Below, one piece after another: positions 17,034-26,110 of a stretch of DNA of 64,000 nucleotides. Within the stretch, counting starts at the first letter, position 1. Every line of letters begins with the position of its first letter. A program made the position numbers and the translations under genes. The notes below the pieces were generated by a model that was not told the origin of the DNA, searched no databases, and worked only from the letters and a program-made list of their open reading frames with translations. This DNA is from Novosphingobium rosa NBRC 15208 (GTDB lineage Bacteria > Pseudomonadota > Alphaproteobacteria > Sphingomonadales > Sphingomonadaceae), in NCBI RefSeq assembly GCF_001598555.1, contig NZ_BCZE01000049.1, positions 1 through 64,000 on the forward strand, read 5' to 3'.

Positions 17034-18430
17034 CGGGCGTTGGCCTCGGTACGGGGCGCCGCGTCGGGCGAGGGAAAGGGGAAAGTCGGCTGTTGCAGCG
17101 CATCCTCGAGCCGCCCGCGTGCCTCCTGCGCGGCGAGGATGGCGGCCTCACGCGCTATGGCGGCATTGGCGATTTCGAGTGAACGCTGGGCCAATTCGAA
17201 CCGGGAAGCCTCGCCGGCAGTTACGCGGGCGCGGGCCACCGTCAACTGACGGTCGAGGTCGCTGGCCACCTGCGTATCGCTCGCCACCCGGTCGCGGGTG
17301 GTGCGATAGGCTGCCAGCGCGGCATCGGTCTGGCTGATGGCATCGGCCTGCACGGCGTCGACGCGGGCCTGTGCCTGAGCGCGCTGGGCCACGGCCTCCG
17401 CGATGGGGCCCTGGTTCTGGTTGAAGATCGGCACGGGAATGCCCCCGGCCAGCCCCCATTTGTCGCTGCCCTGGTCGAACTCATAACCGGGGCTCAGGCG
17501 GGTATCGCCCCCTGCCCGCCCCGCCACAGCGACGCGGATTGCGCCCTCGGCGGCGTCGTAATCGGCAAGCGCAGCCAGCATGTCGGCGCGGTTGAGCAAT
17601 GCGGCATGGCGCGCCTGCGGAGCGAGCATGGTCTCTGGCAAGGCCTCGAAGGTCGAGACATCAAGCGATACAGCGCGCAAGGCATCGGGCGTGACGCCGA
17701 TGGCACGGGCCAGCGTCGCCAAGGCATCCGATCCGCGCACGCGCGCCTGCGCGGCCGCATCTCTGGTCGCATTCAAAGCTGTCCTGCTCTGCGACACTTC
17801 ATAGGGCGAGATCCCGCCCAGGCGCAGCATCGCCTCGGCGGTCCTGACGGTGTCGGCCTGCGCAGCCGCCAAGTCATCGAGCAGATCCACCGAGCGCCGG
17901 GCCGCATAGACGCCAAGCATCGCCGTGCGGATGCGGCTGCGCACCTGCCATGCGGCGGCGGTCAGGCGAAAGCGTGCGGCCTCGGCCTGCGCGGTGGTCT
18001 GCACCCGCAAGGCCTTTCGGCGGCCCGAAAAGTCGAACATCAGATCGACGGCGTTGGTCAAAATCCACGGCGAGATGCCCGAGGTGGTGGTGTTATAGGC
18101 CTCGTTGAGGTTGAGCACCGGATTGGGCCGCGCAGTGGCGGTGGTCACGGCTGCTCTGGCCTGCTCCCACTGCGCGCGGGCCAGATCGACGTCGGGGCTG
18201 TAATACAGGGCCGCCAGCGTCAGCGCATCGAGATCCCACCCCGCCGTCTGGCGCAGGGGCGTGGGCCGCACCTTGTCGACAAAGGCCAGCAGCGCGGGAT
18301 TGTCCAGCCCGCGTTGCTCGATGGCGCGCAAGTTCGTTTCGGCGGTGATCGGGCGCGGTGGGACCGGCGTGCAGCCGGCCAGCGCGGAGGCAAGGGCAAG
18401 ACACCCCGCAGCCCATTTTCCTGAGATCAT
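17030..18430 (-). CDS. TolC-family outer membrane efflux channel lipoprotein
   Basis: A 466-residue outer membrane factor. It has a lipoprotein signal (ALASALAGCTPVPP), two OEP repeats of about 190 residues rich in Ala/Gln helices, and the conserved QNQGPIAEAVAQRAQAQARVDAV segment in parts that lines the channel. Its trimer forms the exit duct for the adjacent RND pump. It overlaps the adaptor gene and the propeller gene by 4 bp each. Confidence 0.9.
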   Translation of the reverse strand: MISGKWAAGCLALASALAGCTPVPPRPITAETNLRAIEQRGLDNPALLAFVDKVRPTPLRQTAGWDLDALTLAALYYSPDVDLARAQWEQARAAVTTATARPNPVLNLNEAYNTTTSGISPWILTNAVDLMFDFSGRRKALRVQTTAQAEAARFRLTAAAWQVRSRIRTAMLGVYAARRSVDLLDDLAAAQADTVRTAEAMLRLGGISPYEVSQSRTALNATRDAAAQARVRGSDALATLARAIGVTPDALRAVSLDVSTFEALPETMLAPQARHAALLNRADMLAALADYDAAEGAIRVAVAGRAGGDTRLSPGYEFDQGSDKWGLAGGIPVPIFNQNQGPIAEAVAQRAQAQARVDAVQADAISQTDAALAAYRTTRDRVASDTQVASDLDRQLTVARARVTAGEASRFELAQRSLEIANAAIAREAAILAAQEARGRLEDALQQPTFPFPSPDAAPRTEANAR

Positions 18431-19452
18431 GCCCCGCCCCCTGGCGCGACCACCAGCACCTCGAAGGTGCCCGGCAGATAGGGACTCCCGCTGCCGCGTG
18501 GACGCCCGGCAGCGGCCGGATCGATCTGCGCCCCCATCAGATAGAGCCGACCCGTTGCCGGATCGATTGTACCCGTGCGGGTTCCCTTTTGTGTCCGCAC
18601 GGTCTGGGCGACTGCGATCTTCGCGCGGTCGGACAGCGAGATGACCGTGAGCACGCCGTCCTTGCCGCAGGGCACGAAGGCCATCTTGCGCATTGGATCA
18701 TAGATCACGGCATCCGGGCCAAGACCGATCGGCAACGAGGCGACCTCCTTGCCCGTCACCCGGTCCACCACCTTGGCGAGGCCATTGCCGCAGGCCGCGA
18801 TCAGCAGCTTTCGCGCATGGTCATAGGCCAGCCCGCTCGGCTCCTCGCAGCCCGCTAGTTTGATGGTCCGCGCCACCTTGCGCGCCTTGACGTCGAGATC
18901 GGCGATCTCGCCGGTGGTCTCGATGTTGTCGAAAACATGGCCCGCGCCGTCCGCCACGGGAAATTCCAGTGTGTCCTTGCTGATGGCGATGGCGCCCAAC
19001 ACCTTTGCCCCGAAGGGATCGACGATGGTTGCCGTGCCGCTGCCTTTGTTCATCACCAGCACGCTTTTCGTGACCGGATCGTAGGTGGCGGAATTGGGAT
19101 TTTTCTCGCCGGGCAGATCGGCCACGATGCTGTCTTTGGCCGCGTCAAGGATACGGATCGTGCCCTGTCGCCGGGTCAGCAGCAGCAGCGAGGTGCCCGG
19201 GATCGGCAGCGCGATGTGATCGCTGGCCGCATTGTCGAGCTTCGTTGCAACATTGCTGCGCACGTCGATCACCGTCGTGAAGGCACCGCGCGGCATGTAG
19301 ACACGCTGCGTTGCGGGATCGAAGGTGGCGTAATCAAAGCCGCCGTCAGGCACCTTGATCCGCTCGACGATCGCATAATCGGCGGCCAGGGCGTGGATTG
19401 GCGCCAGCGCCAAGCAGACCGCGATGGCCGGCATCATCACTCGAACCTTCAT
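18427..19452 (-). CDS. Secreted YVTN-type beta-propeller protein (second copy)
   Basis: A 341-residue protein. The ATG at 19452 is chosen because AAGGAGA lies 8 nt upstream. A signal peptide (VCLALAPIHALA) is followed by blades such as RVYMPRGAFTTVIDVRSN, TSLLLLTRRQGTIRILDAAKD and KSVLVMNKGSGTATIVDP. Conserved cysteines appear in LAGCEEPSG and IAACGNG. It is first of the four-gene pump operon and overlaps the outer membrane channel gene. Its ATG overlaps the stop of a histidine kinase remnant, which suggests it was once coupled to a two-component system. Confidence 0.85.
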   Translation of the reverse strand: MKVRVMMPAIAVCLALAPIHALAADYAIVERIKVPDGGFDYATFDPATQRVYMPRGAFTTVIDVRSNVATKLDNAASDHIALPIPGTSLLLLTRRQGTIRILDAAKDSIVADLPGEKNPNSATYDPVTKSVLVMNKGSGTATIVDPFGAKVLGAIAISKDTLEFPVADGAGHVFDNIETTGEIADLDVKARKVARTIKLAGCEEPSGLAYDHARKLLIAACGNGLAKVVDRVTGKEVASLPIGLGPDAVIYDPMRKMAFVPCGKDGVLTVISLSDRAKIAVAQTVRTQKGTRTGTIDPATGRLYLMGAQIDPAAAGRPRGSGSPYLPGTFEVLVVAPGGGA

Positions 19453-19645
19453 GACACGTCTCCTTGAGCGACAGGCTCGATGGCTGTCATCAATCTCGGG
19501 AAAATAAGGCACGCGCGCAGCCCGCCCCCTTCGGCTTCGTTGAGGACCAGAGATCCGCCATGGCTTTGCGCGATACTCTGCGTGATCGGCGGGCCAACGG
19601 CGGTGAGATCACCCATGATGGCAGCCGCATCGGTCTTCGAACGTC
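19449..19645 (-). pseudogene. C-terminal remnant of a sensor histidine kinase
   Basis: About 65 codons ending at the TGA 19451-19449 read VGPPITQSIAQSHGGSLVLN, then EGGGLRACLIFPR. This matches the end of the HATPase domain of histidine kinases (G-x-G-L-P-I-x-x-S-I-x-x-x-H-G-G, then GGG-x-x-x-x-x-x-P). No N-terminal domain, HAMP or H-box remains upstream: the frame degrades at a GGTCTTCGA/TCGAAGACC inverted repeat (19634-19654). The remnant overlaps the propeller ATG by ATGA. The 19646-19788 stretch is open in another frame starting at 19792 (MTLTKRMAKEIDTIS...), coupled to the phosphodiesterase stop, but is not recognised. Confidence 0.6.
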
Positions 19646-19788
19646 GAAGACCATCAGCATGGCGGAAAGCTGACTCTGCGCCGGCGCGGCAGCGATGAGG
19701 CTGTGCCTTTGCGGGATGAGCAATGTCGTGCGGGCATCGCGTGGTATAGAGATGGTGTCGATCTCCTTGGCCATTCGCTTTGTCAGTG

Positions 19789-21645
19789 TCATTTGCCTGC
19801 TCCCGGCTGAGCATCCAGGCCGAGGGTGCGTCCGGCGAAACCTGCGGTATCGAGATAGCGAACTGTGCCGACCGTCTGATAGCGCAGCACGGTTTGCAGA
19901 CCGGCCGCGCCTGCCACAGAGCGGATCGTCGCGCTTGAGGCCTTAGGCATGGGCTGGCCCGGCATCGCCTCAAGCGCAACCCTGCCCACCAGCTTACCGG
20001 AAGAGGGAGGCGCCAGATGCAGGAGATGCAGAAAAGTTCGGCCGACATCGGCATTGCTGACGGGCGCGCTGTCCACAAAGCCATGCCGGAAATCAGGCCC
20101 GATCGCCGCCGTGAAGTTCAGCGTATCGCCGCGCCCGAAGCTGCCATGCATCCCCTGCCCCTGCTGCAAGGTCGTATCTGCGATCTCCACTTGGCAGTTG
20201 GTGGGAATGCCGCAACCGGTGGTGAAGGAGCGGAAATTGACGACGATGGCCGGTGTCGGCGTAGCGGCCCGGCCTATCAGGTTGATCGAGGAAAGCGGCA
20301 GGGTTCCGGCGATCGCGCCAAGCCGGTCATCGACAAACACACCGCTCACGTAATCCTGGGCGAGGAGAGCCGCCACGACGCGCCCTGCCAGAGCGCGGTC
20401 GTTCCCCGGAACATAGATGAGATCGGAACCGCCATTGGCCGCCACGACCAGATCGGGGTGGGCAGCCGAGGCTCCCAGCAGTGCATTGCCCCGGCTCGGA
20501 TGCGCTTCGGCGGGCACCTGAGTGTCTTGCGCCTCGGGATCGAACATGGTCAGGCCCAGTGCGGAGGCCAGATCCATCGCCAAAAAGCCAGGCGGCAGCA
20601 TGCCCTTGGGGACATCGGGATAGCTGCCCTTTGCCGCCGGACTGGTCGCGCTTTGCCGCGCAATCGTCGAGAAGCCATGGTCGGAGGTGACGATAATGTC
20701 GGTGGTGTCGGCCAAGCCCAATTGCTTGAGCGCAGCGCGCAGCCGGGCCAGATCGCCATCGGCGTTGCGGATGGCCGCCATCGTCGAGGAGCCGTTGATC
20801 CCCGGCGTGATGGTGTTGAGGCTGTCACCCTGATTGTGCTGCGTGCCGTCGGGATCGCGCGACCAGAAGACCATCGCAAAGGGCGCGTGGCGTGCCTTGA
20901 GCATGGGCAGCGCAATGCGCGTCGCCACCTCGACAAAATAGTCCTGCTGCACCGTGTTGGGCGTGTGCGTGCCGGGGGTGGTGGCCGTGCCCGACTGACC
21001 ATTCGCGCCCCGGCTCGGGGTTGCCGTCGCCAGCCCCGCCGCCTGCAACGCGGCCTGAACCTGCGGCGAGAGGGGAATGCCACCCTCATGGCCGGTGGTG
21101 TCATCAACGATGATGGAGGACGCACCATCGCGAGCCAGATGGTCCTGGATCAATGCCGGACCCAGCTTGCCGATCGCGGCAGTGCCATAGCCGGCACGGC
21201 GAGCGGCCTCCAGAACCGTGGTTTCGTTAAGGTAATTGCCGCCGAAGGTCTGGTCGGCCTCGCCAAGCACGGCATCATTTTCAAGGAAGGGCGTGACGCT
21301 GCCATTGGCGCTGGCAAAAGGATGAGCGGTGTAGATCGTGTTGCTGAAATCGCCCGTGTCGCCCAGCTGATGCCCCGTCGCCAGCGCCGAGGCGTTGGCG
21401 GTGGTGAAGGTCGGGAAGACCGAATGGCTGTTGGGGAAATAGACCCCTTCGTCGCGCAGCCGGGTCAGTTCGGGGGCCGTGGTCTGGTCGACGATCTTGC
21501 CGCGCAGGCCATCCATCACGAAGAGAATGACGTTGTGCGGGCGGTTCGCCGCTGGATGAGGCGTCGCCCGCGCGATGGCAGAGGAGGTCGAGGCCAGCAG
21601 AGTGGCCGTCATCAGACCGAAAAGGACTTGTTTTTTCACGCCCAC
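19789..21645 (-). CDS. Secreted alkaline-phosphatase-superfamily phosphodiesterase
   Basis: A 618-residue protein from a GTG at 21645 (TGGAGA 7 nt upstream; upstream in-frame codons overlap the EamA end). A signal peptide (LFGLMTATLLASTSSAIA) precedes NVILFVMDGLRG (metal Asp), PTFTTANASALATGH (the catalytic Thr/Ser region), MVFWSRDPDGTQHNQGD and IIVTSDHGFSTI (metal Asp/His), the metal ligands of nucleotide pyrophosphatase/phosphodiesterases. It acts on phosphate esters in the periplasm. Last intact gene on the minus arm of the fluoride island. Confidence 0.85.
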   Translation of the reverse strand: MGVKKQVLFGLMTATLLASTSSAIARATPHPAANRPHNVILFVMDGLRGKIVDQTTAPELTRLRDEGVYFPNSHSVFPTFTTANASALATGHQLGDTGDFSNTIYTAHPFASANGSVTPFLENDAVLGEADQTFGGNYLNETTVLEAARRAGYGTAAIGKLGPALIQDHLARDGASSIIVDDTTGHEGGIPLSPQVQAALQAAGLATATPSRGANGQSGTATTPGTHTPNTVQQDYFVEVATRIALPMLKARHAPFAMVFWSRDPDGTQHNQGDSLNTITPGINGSSTMAAIRNADGDLARLRAALKQLGLADTTDIIVTSDHGFSTIARQSATSPAAKGSYPDVPKGMLPPGFLAMDLASALGLTMFDPEAQDTQVPAEAHPSRGNALLGASAAHPDLVVAANGGSDLIYVPGNDRALAGRVVAALLAQDYVSGVFVDDRLGAIAGTLPLSSINLIGRAATPTPAIVVNFRSFTTGCGIPTNCQVEIADTTLQQGQGMHGSFGRGDTLNFTAAIGPDFRHGFVDSAPVSNADVGRTFLHLLHLAPPSSGKLVGRVALEAMPGQPMPKASSATIRSVAGAAGLQTVLRYQTVGTVRYLDTAGFAGRTLGLDAQPGAGK

Positions 21646-21679
21646 GGCGTTTCTCCAGGGATAGGATGGAAGGGATGTG

Positions 21680-22120
21680 TCATGCGGTGGCGACGAAGAT
21701 CGCTCCAGCACCGATCAGGACGATGCCGAGCCAGCCCCGCGCGGAAAGGTGCTCGCCCAGCACGGTAACGCCGAGGATCGCGACAATGACCACGCTCAGC
21801 TTGTCGATCGGCGCGACGCGCGCGGCATCGCCGATCTTGAGCGCACGAAAGTAGCACAGCCATGACGCGCCGGTTGCCAGCCCGGAAAGGACCAGGAACA
21901 GCCAGCTCTTGGGCCCAATGGTGCCGAGCGACTGGAATTTGCCCGTCATGGCCAGCAGCAGGCCCAGGACGATCATGATGACGATCGTGCGCAGGAAAGT
22001 CGCAAGATCGGAATTGATGCCCTCGATCCCGACTTTGGCGAAGATTGCGGTCAGCGCCGCGAAGGTCGCGGAAAGCAGCGCCCAGAGCAGCCAGGAGGAT
22101 GAGGTGCCGGCTTCGGTCAT
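21680..22120 (-). CDS. EamA-domain membrane protein
   Basis: A 146-residue protein with one EamA (DMT) domain: about five hydrophobic helices, FAALTAIFAKVGIEGINSDLATFLRT at the start and the GEHLSARGWLGIVLIGAGAI end, in parts. Full DMT exporters carry two EamA domains, so this short form likely dimerises. The substrate is unknown. It lies between uppP (58 bp) and the phosphodiesterase (34 bp) on the same strand. Confidence 0.85.
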   Translation of the reverse strand: MTEAGTSSSWLLWALLSATFAALTAIFAKVGIEGINSDLATFLRTIVIMIVLGLLLAMTGKFQSLGTIGPKSWLFLVLSGLATGASWLCYFRALKIGDAARVAPIDKLSVVIVAILGVTVLGEHLSARGWLGIVLIGAGAIFVATA

Positions 22121-22178
22121 GATAGGGGTCCAGTGCTGGTCGTTATGACAAGAGGCATGTCTGGTGGAGGCTCTACGG

Positions 22179-22985
22179 TCAGCTGTGGGACAGCAGGGTC
22201 AGGGCAAGGAGGCCTGCGGCGATCCGATACCAGCCAAACACCACAAAGCCGTGCCGCCCGACAAAACCCACCAGCCATTTGACGACGACGAGCGCGACAA
22301 GAAACGACGCAATGAGGCCTACCGCGATGGCGGCGGCTTCATCGCTGTGGATCAGCAGGCGGTTCTTGTACAAATCGAGGGCCGCCGCCCCGAACATGGT
22401 TGGAATGGCGAGAAAGAAGGAAAACTCTGTCGCCGTTTTCCTGTCGATGCCCAGCGCGACGCCGCCCATGATCGTTGATCCCGAGCGCGACACGCCGGGG
22501 ATCAAGGCCAGGAGCTGGCAAAGGCCAACCCCGAGCGAGAGCGATGGCGTCATCGCGTCAACGCCCGTGGTGGCCCGCCGCAGATGCCAGCGCTCGATCA
22601 CGAGAATGGCGATGCCCCCGAAGATCAGGCTGATGGCCACTACATAGGGCGAGAAGAGCACACGCTTGATAAAGTCGTGCGCAATGCCGCCCACCACCAC
22701 CGCCGGGACAAACGCCAGCAGGATGTTGCGAACGAAATGGCGTGCATCGCGGTCCGAGGGCAGGCCCCGTGCCACATTCCACAAGCGCTGGCGGTAAAGC
22801 CAGCAGATCGCCAGGATCGCGCCGACCTGGATGACGACATCGAGAATGCCCGCTTCGGGGCCATCGTATCCGATGGCCCTTTCCGCGAGGATCAGATGGC
22901 CTGTTGAGGACACCGGGATGAACTCGGTCAGCCCTTCGACGAGGCCAAGGATCGCCGGGCCGAGGAACCAGCTGTCTCCCATCAT
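22179..22985 (-). CDS. uppP: Undecaprenyl-diphosphatase
   Basis: A 268-residue inner-membrane enzyme that dephosphorylates undecaprenyl diphosphate to recycle the lipid carrier of cell-wall synthesis. Both signature motifs are intact: VEGLTEFIPVSSTGHL (about 16-31) and IPGVSRSGSTIMGG (about 162-175). About eight membrane helices. It overlaps the metallophosphoesterase by 4 bp. A chromosomal copy is normally essential, so a plasmid copy in a fluoride-controlled operon is a backup or a variant with a different inhibitor profile (inference). Confidence 0.93.
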   Translation of the reverse strand: MMGDSWFLGPAILGLVEGLTEFIPVSSTGHLILAERAIGYDGPEAGILDVVIQVGAILAICWLYRQRLWNVARGLPSDRDARHFVRNILLAFVPAVVVGGIAHDFIKRVLFSPYVVAISLIFGGIAILVIERWHLRRATTGVDAMTPSLSLGVGLCQLLALIPGVSRSGSTIMGGVALGIDRKTATEFSFFLAIPTMFGAAALDLYKNRLLIHSDEAAAIAVGLIASFLVALVVVKWLVGFVGRHGFVVFGWYRIAAGLLALTLLSHS

Positions 22986-23953
22986 CCCGCAGCCGCCCGA
23001 GCATGTCGTTCACGGGCGATGGAAGCGGCATAGACCTGTGCGCCAGTGTAATCCCTGAACTCCAGCGCCAGCGCATCCTGCGACAGCGCCAGATGGGAGA
23101 AACCAGAGCGCGACAGCGAGAACAGCGTGCCGTCAATGGGTGAGACCGGGCGCACCTCGGAGCCCGCGCCAGTGCAGATGTAATCGATCGCTCCGACCCG
23201 GATGTGCTGCATGTCGTGATCGTGACCGTTGATATAGGCCTGCACGCCGTGACGCTCGAGGATGGGCTTGACCTGCTCGATCAGTTCGGGCGTGTTGCCA
23301 TGCGTGCTGCCACCCGAATAGATGGTGTGGTGGCCGAAGACCAGTTTCCAGGGCGCGCGCGACGCGGCCAGTCCGCGATCGAGCCAAGCCAACTGCGCCG
23401 CCACATCCTGGCTGGCGACATTCTTCGCGATGACGCTCTCGACATTCTTGCGGTAGCTGTGGACCAGCGGCGAGGTGTCGAGCATGAACATGTCCACCGC
23501 CGGCATGCCGTAATCGGCACCCGACAGCTGGTAATAGCGCGCGGGCATCTTCCAGCGGCTGCTGTGCGCCGTATAATCGATCTGGGCCTGCGGCGTGCCC
23601 TTGTAGTCATGATTGCCCAGCAGTGCGTGCCAGGGCTTTTGCAGGGAAGGCGCCACATAGACGTCTTCGTATGAGCTGCGCCACTGTGGGTCCTGGACCG
23701 AGGCAACGCCATTCTCATAGAAATTGTCACCGACCGCGACCACGAAGCGCGCGTTCGCGCTTTGCGCGATGCGCCCCATCTGGCCCGCCACATCGCGTTG
23801 ATGCGACACACCCTCGCGGCCCCAGTCGCCCATCACCAGAAAGTTGAGCGACGGCGCGGCAGCCGCGGCTTTGGTCAGGGGCAGGGTCGCGGCAACGGCA
23901 GCGCCCGACAGGCCGATCAGCGCGTCGCGGCGAGAAATATCAAGCATGGTCAT
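22982..23953 (-). CDS. Secreted metallophosphoesterase (acid-phosphatase-like), Tat signal
   Basis: A 323-residue protein with a twin-arginine signal (SRRDALIGLSGAAVAATLPL). The calcineurin-fold ligands are in order: FLVMGDWGREG, VVAVGDNFYENG, LLGNHDYKG, VFGHHTIYSGG and YINGHDHDMQHI. This matches purple/tartrate-resistant acid phosphatase relatives with a dinuclear metal site. Tat export suggests the metals are loaded in the cytoplasm. It lies 113 bp after the antiporter stop and is coupled to uppP. Confidence 0.9.
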   Translation of the reverse strand: MTMLDISRRDALIGLSGAAVAATLPLTKAAAAAPSLNFLVMGDWGREGVSHQRDVAGQMGRIAQSANARFVVAVGDNFYENGVASVQDPQWRSSYEDVYVAPSLQKPWHALLGNHDYKGTPQAQIDYTAHSSRWKMPARYYQLSGADYGMPAVDMFMLDTSPLVHSYRKNVESVIAKNVASQDVAAQLAWLDRGLAASRAPWKLVFGHHTIYSGGSTHGNTPELIEQVKPILERHGVQAYINGHDHDMQHIRVGAIDYICTGAGSEVRPVSPIDGTLFSLSRSGFSHLALSQDALALEFRDYTGAQVYAASIARERHARAAAG

Positions 23954-24066
23954 CAGAACCTCTGGTGCAGTGAATTGAGGGGAAGGCAGAGATAGGTCAC
24001 GATGGCATGGCCATGTCTTGCAGGCGTTGGCCAGTTATCAATGTGCAATGTTTTGACCCGATACTG

Positions 24067-25899
24067 TCACACAGTCGGATCTTCGCCCCGCCCGACGCTC
24101 CAATGCTCGAGATGTTTGTAGACGATCACCTTATTGGCGAGCAGATCGCCATGGCGACGACAAAAATCTTCGAGTTCACCGCGCGGCCCGATCAGTTCCA
24201 CACACATCGTCAGGTGCGGGTTGATCATCTCGGCCTCCCGGCCCTGTAACGCGCCGTGATTGCTGAAGCCGTAGTGGGTGTGATGGGCCACAGCATTCAT
24301 GATGCCATCGGCCTTGGCCTGCCGCACCAGCTCACGATAGAGCGGGCGCGAGGACCACAGGCTGCGCGCGGTCGCAGGCCCCGCCTTATCGCGTGGCTTG
24401 AGATAGATGCGGATCATACCGATCTCGCTCGGCGTGATGACATGGGTGTCGGACATGGTTTCATCCTCGTCGAGCGAGACAAAGGCCAGCGGCAACTCGG
24501 CCACGGGAGGGCTGGCGGGCGATGGGTCTTTGCGATTGAAACGCGAGGGGCGGGCAGAGCGCACGTCCCGCAAGGTCATGCCCGGCGTCAGCAAGGGATG
24601 GCGCCGCTTGGGAATGGCAATGCGCTGCGAGAGATAGATGCCGTTATGGCCCGAGCAGAGATAGGCCACGAAGGTGGCCACGGCGACCGGCACCGCGCTG
24701 GCACCGCCGAACAGCTCGATGCCCATCAGCGTGCAGGCCAGAGGTGTGTTTGCCGCCCCGGCAAACACCGCCACGAAGCCCAGCCCCGCAAAAAGATCGA
24801 TCGGAGCGTCCAGCAGACCGCCCAAGGCATTGCCAAGCGCGGCACCGATGAAAAAGAGCGGTGTGACCTCGCCGCCCTTGAAGCCTGCAGAGAGGGTCAC
24901 GACCGTAAAAAGGATCTTGAGCGCCCAGCTCCAGTGATCGACCGGCCCGGTGAAGAACCCGGCGATGGTCGGGTCTCCGGAAATGGGCGACCACACGCCA
25001 AGGCCCAGATAGGCTCGCGTGCCCAAGAGGTATGTCAGCGCGATCACCGCGATACCGCCGACCACCGGACGCGCTGGACCATAGGGCAGGACACGTTTCA
25101 ACCACCCCCCAAGAGCGTGATTGGCCTCGGCAAACAGCAAGCCCGCCAAACCGAAGGCAACGCCTGCCACTGCTGCCTTGCCGAGCAGCAGCGGCTGAAG
25201 CGGCCCTTCCCCGGCCAGATCCGCCGAGAAGCTGATGTGATAGGGTGTGTGGTGGATGCCCCAACTCTGGCAGGTCCAGTCGCCCACAAGCCCGGCCACC
25301 AGGCAAGGAATCAGCGCTACATACTCGACCTGGCCGACGGCCAGCACTTCGAGCGCGAAGACCGCACCTGCCATTGGCGTGCCGAACACCGCGCCAAACC
25401 CGGCCGCGATGCCTGCCATCAACAGGATGCGAATGCTGGGCGCATCGAGCCGGAACCTGCTGGCCACAGCACTGGCCAGACTGCCACCAAGTTGCACGGC
25501 GGTGCCTTCGCGTCCGGCTGAACCGCCCAGTAGATGGGTGACAACCGTGCCCAGGAAAATCAGCGGCGCCATGCGCAGCGGAACACCGCCGCCTGGTTCG
25601 TGGATCTGCTCGACGATGAGGTTGTTGCCACCTTCCACCGAGCGGCCCAGCGCATGATAGAGCAACCCGATCAGGCCGCCGCCCACCGGCAGCAGAAACA
25701 GCAGCCACGGGTGAGCGAACCGCGCGCGTGTCGCGACATCCAGGCTCCACAGAAAGGCCGCGCACAGTGTGCCGACCCCGATGGCCATCGGCACCAGCAG
25801 CAGCGTCCAGCGCAACACCGACATGGCATGGCCATGCTGGGTCCGCAGAAACATGCGAATGTTGAAGGCGTGAATCAGATTCTTAAACGTCGCGCGCAC
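24067..25899 (-). CDS. CLC-F type fluoride/proton antiporter fused to DUF190
   Basis: A 610-residue protein from a GTG at 25899 with AGGAGGA just upstream. Residues about 30-430 are a CLC channel/antiporter domain. The anion site reads [12 protein letters not shown] (90-101) where chloride CLCs have GSGIP, a mark of the CLC-F fluoride branch; GREGT (129-133) keeps the gating glutamate. Residues about 480-610 form a DUF190 domain (PII-like fold: [34 protein letters not shown]). DUF190 usually occurs as a separate gene. A fluoride riboswitch lies in its leader. It should expel fluoride from the cytoplasm. Confidence 0.88.
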   Translation of the reverse strand: MRATFKNLIHAFNIRMFLRTQHGHAMSVLRWTLLLVPMAIGVGTLCAAFLWSLDVATRARFAHPWLLFLLPVGGGLIGLLYHALGRSVEGGNNLIVEQIHEPGGGVPLRMAPLIFLGTVVTHLLGGSAGREGTAVQLGGSLASAVASRFRLDAPSIRILLMAGIAAGFGAVFGTPMAGAVFALEVLAVGQVEYVALIPCLVAGLVGDWTCQSWGIHHTPYHISFSADLAGEGPLQPLLLGKAAVAGVAFGLAGLLFAEANHALGGWLKRVLPYGPARPVVGGIAVIALTYLLGTRAYLGLGVWSPISGDPTIAGFFTGPVDHWSWALKILFTVVTLSAGFKGGEVTPLFFIGAALGNALGGLLDAPIDLFAGLGFVAVFAGAANTPLACTLMGIELFGGASAVPVAVATFVAYLCSGHNGIYLSQRIAIPKRRHPLLTPGMTLRDVRSARPSRFNRKDPSPASPPVAELPLAFVSLDEDETMSDTHVITPSEIGMIRIYLKPRDKAGPATARSLWSSRPLYRELVRQAKADGIMNAVAHHTHYGFSNHGALQGREAEMINPHLTMCVELIGPRGELEDFCRRHGDLLANKVIVYKHLEHWSVGRGEDPTV

Positions 25900-25928
25900 A
25901 ATTCCTCCTCTTGCCGTTAAGGCAACAA

Positions 25929-25993
25929 GTAGGAGTCATCAGCCTTGCGAGGCAGTTCGGCGCGAGAGCCCGGCAGAATCCATTACCGTGGCC
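25929..25993 (-). ncRNA. Fluoride riboswitch controlling the CLC-F antiporter
   Basis: The minus-strand RNA matches the crcB (fluoride) motif. P1 is CGGUA/UGCCG around an AUGGAUUC loop, followed by an extra GGC/GCC hairpin, the GAACUGCC half, GCC/GGC P2, and the highly conserved 3' end GGCUGAUGACUCCUAC (25929-25944). The loop-to-3' pseudoknot is weaker than consensus (GGAUU against ACUCC, one mismatch). Downstream, CUCCU of the aptamer can pair with the AGGAG of the Shine-Dalgarno, with UUGCC/GGCAA stacked inside. That offers translational control. Confidence 0.85.
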
Positions 25994-25996
25994 GAC

Positions 25997-26025
25997 GATA
26001 TGCCGTTGGGAAAATGCCCTGTCAA
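25997..26025 (-). promoter_or_regulatory. Promoter of the minus-strand fluoride operon
   Basis: On the minus strand a perfect TTGACA (26025-26020), a 17-bp spacer and CATATC (26002-25997). Transcription should begin near 25990, just before the aptamer. Confidence 0.6.
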
Positions 26026-26110
26026 CGCCCGGAGATGCCACAGGAAGGAAAATGCAAAAAATTCATCCTTGCGGAAACCAATGGCGATCCAGTACGTTGC
26101 GATGACTGAT

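Noticed and set aside
20017-21768. 583-codon plus-strand frame
   Set aside because: Antisense to the secreted phosphodiesterase, whose metal-site motifs prove the other strand.
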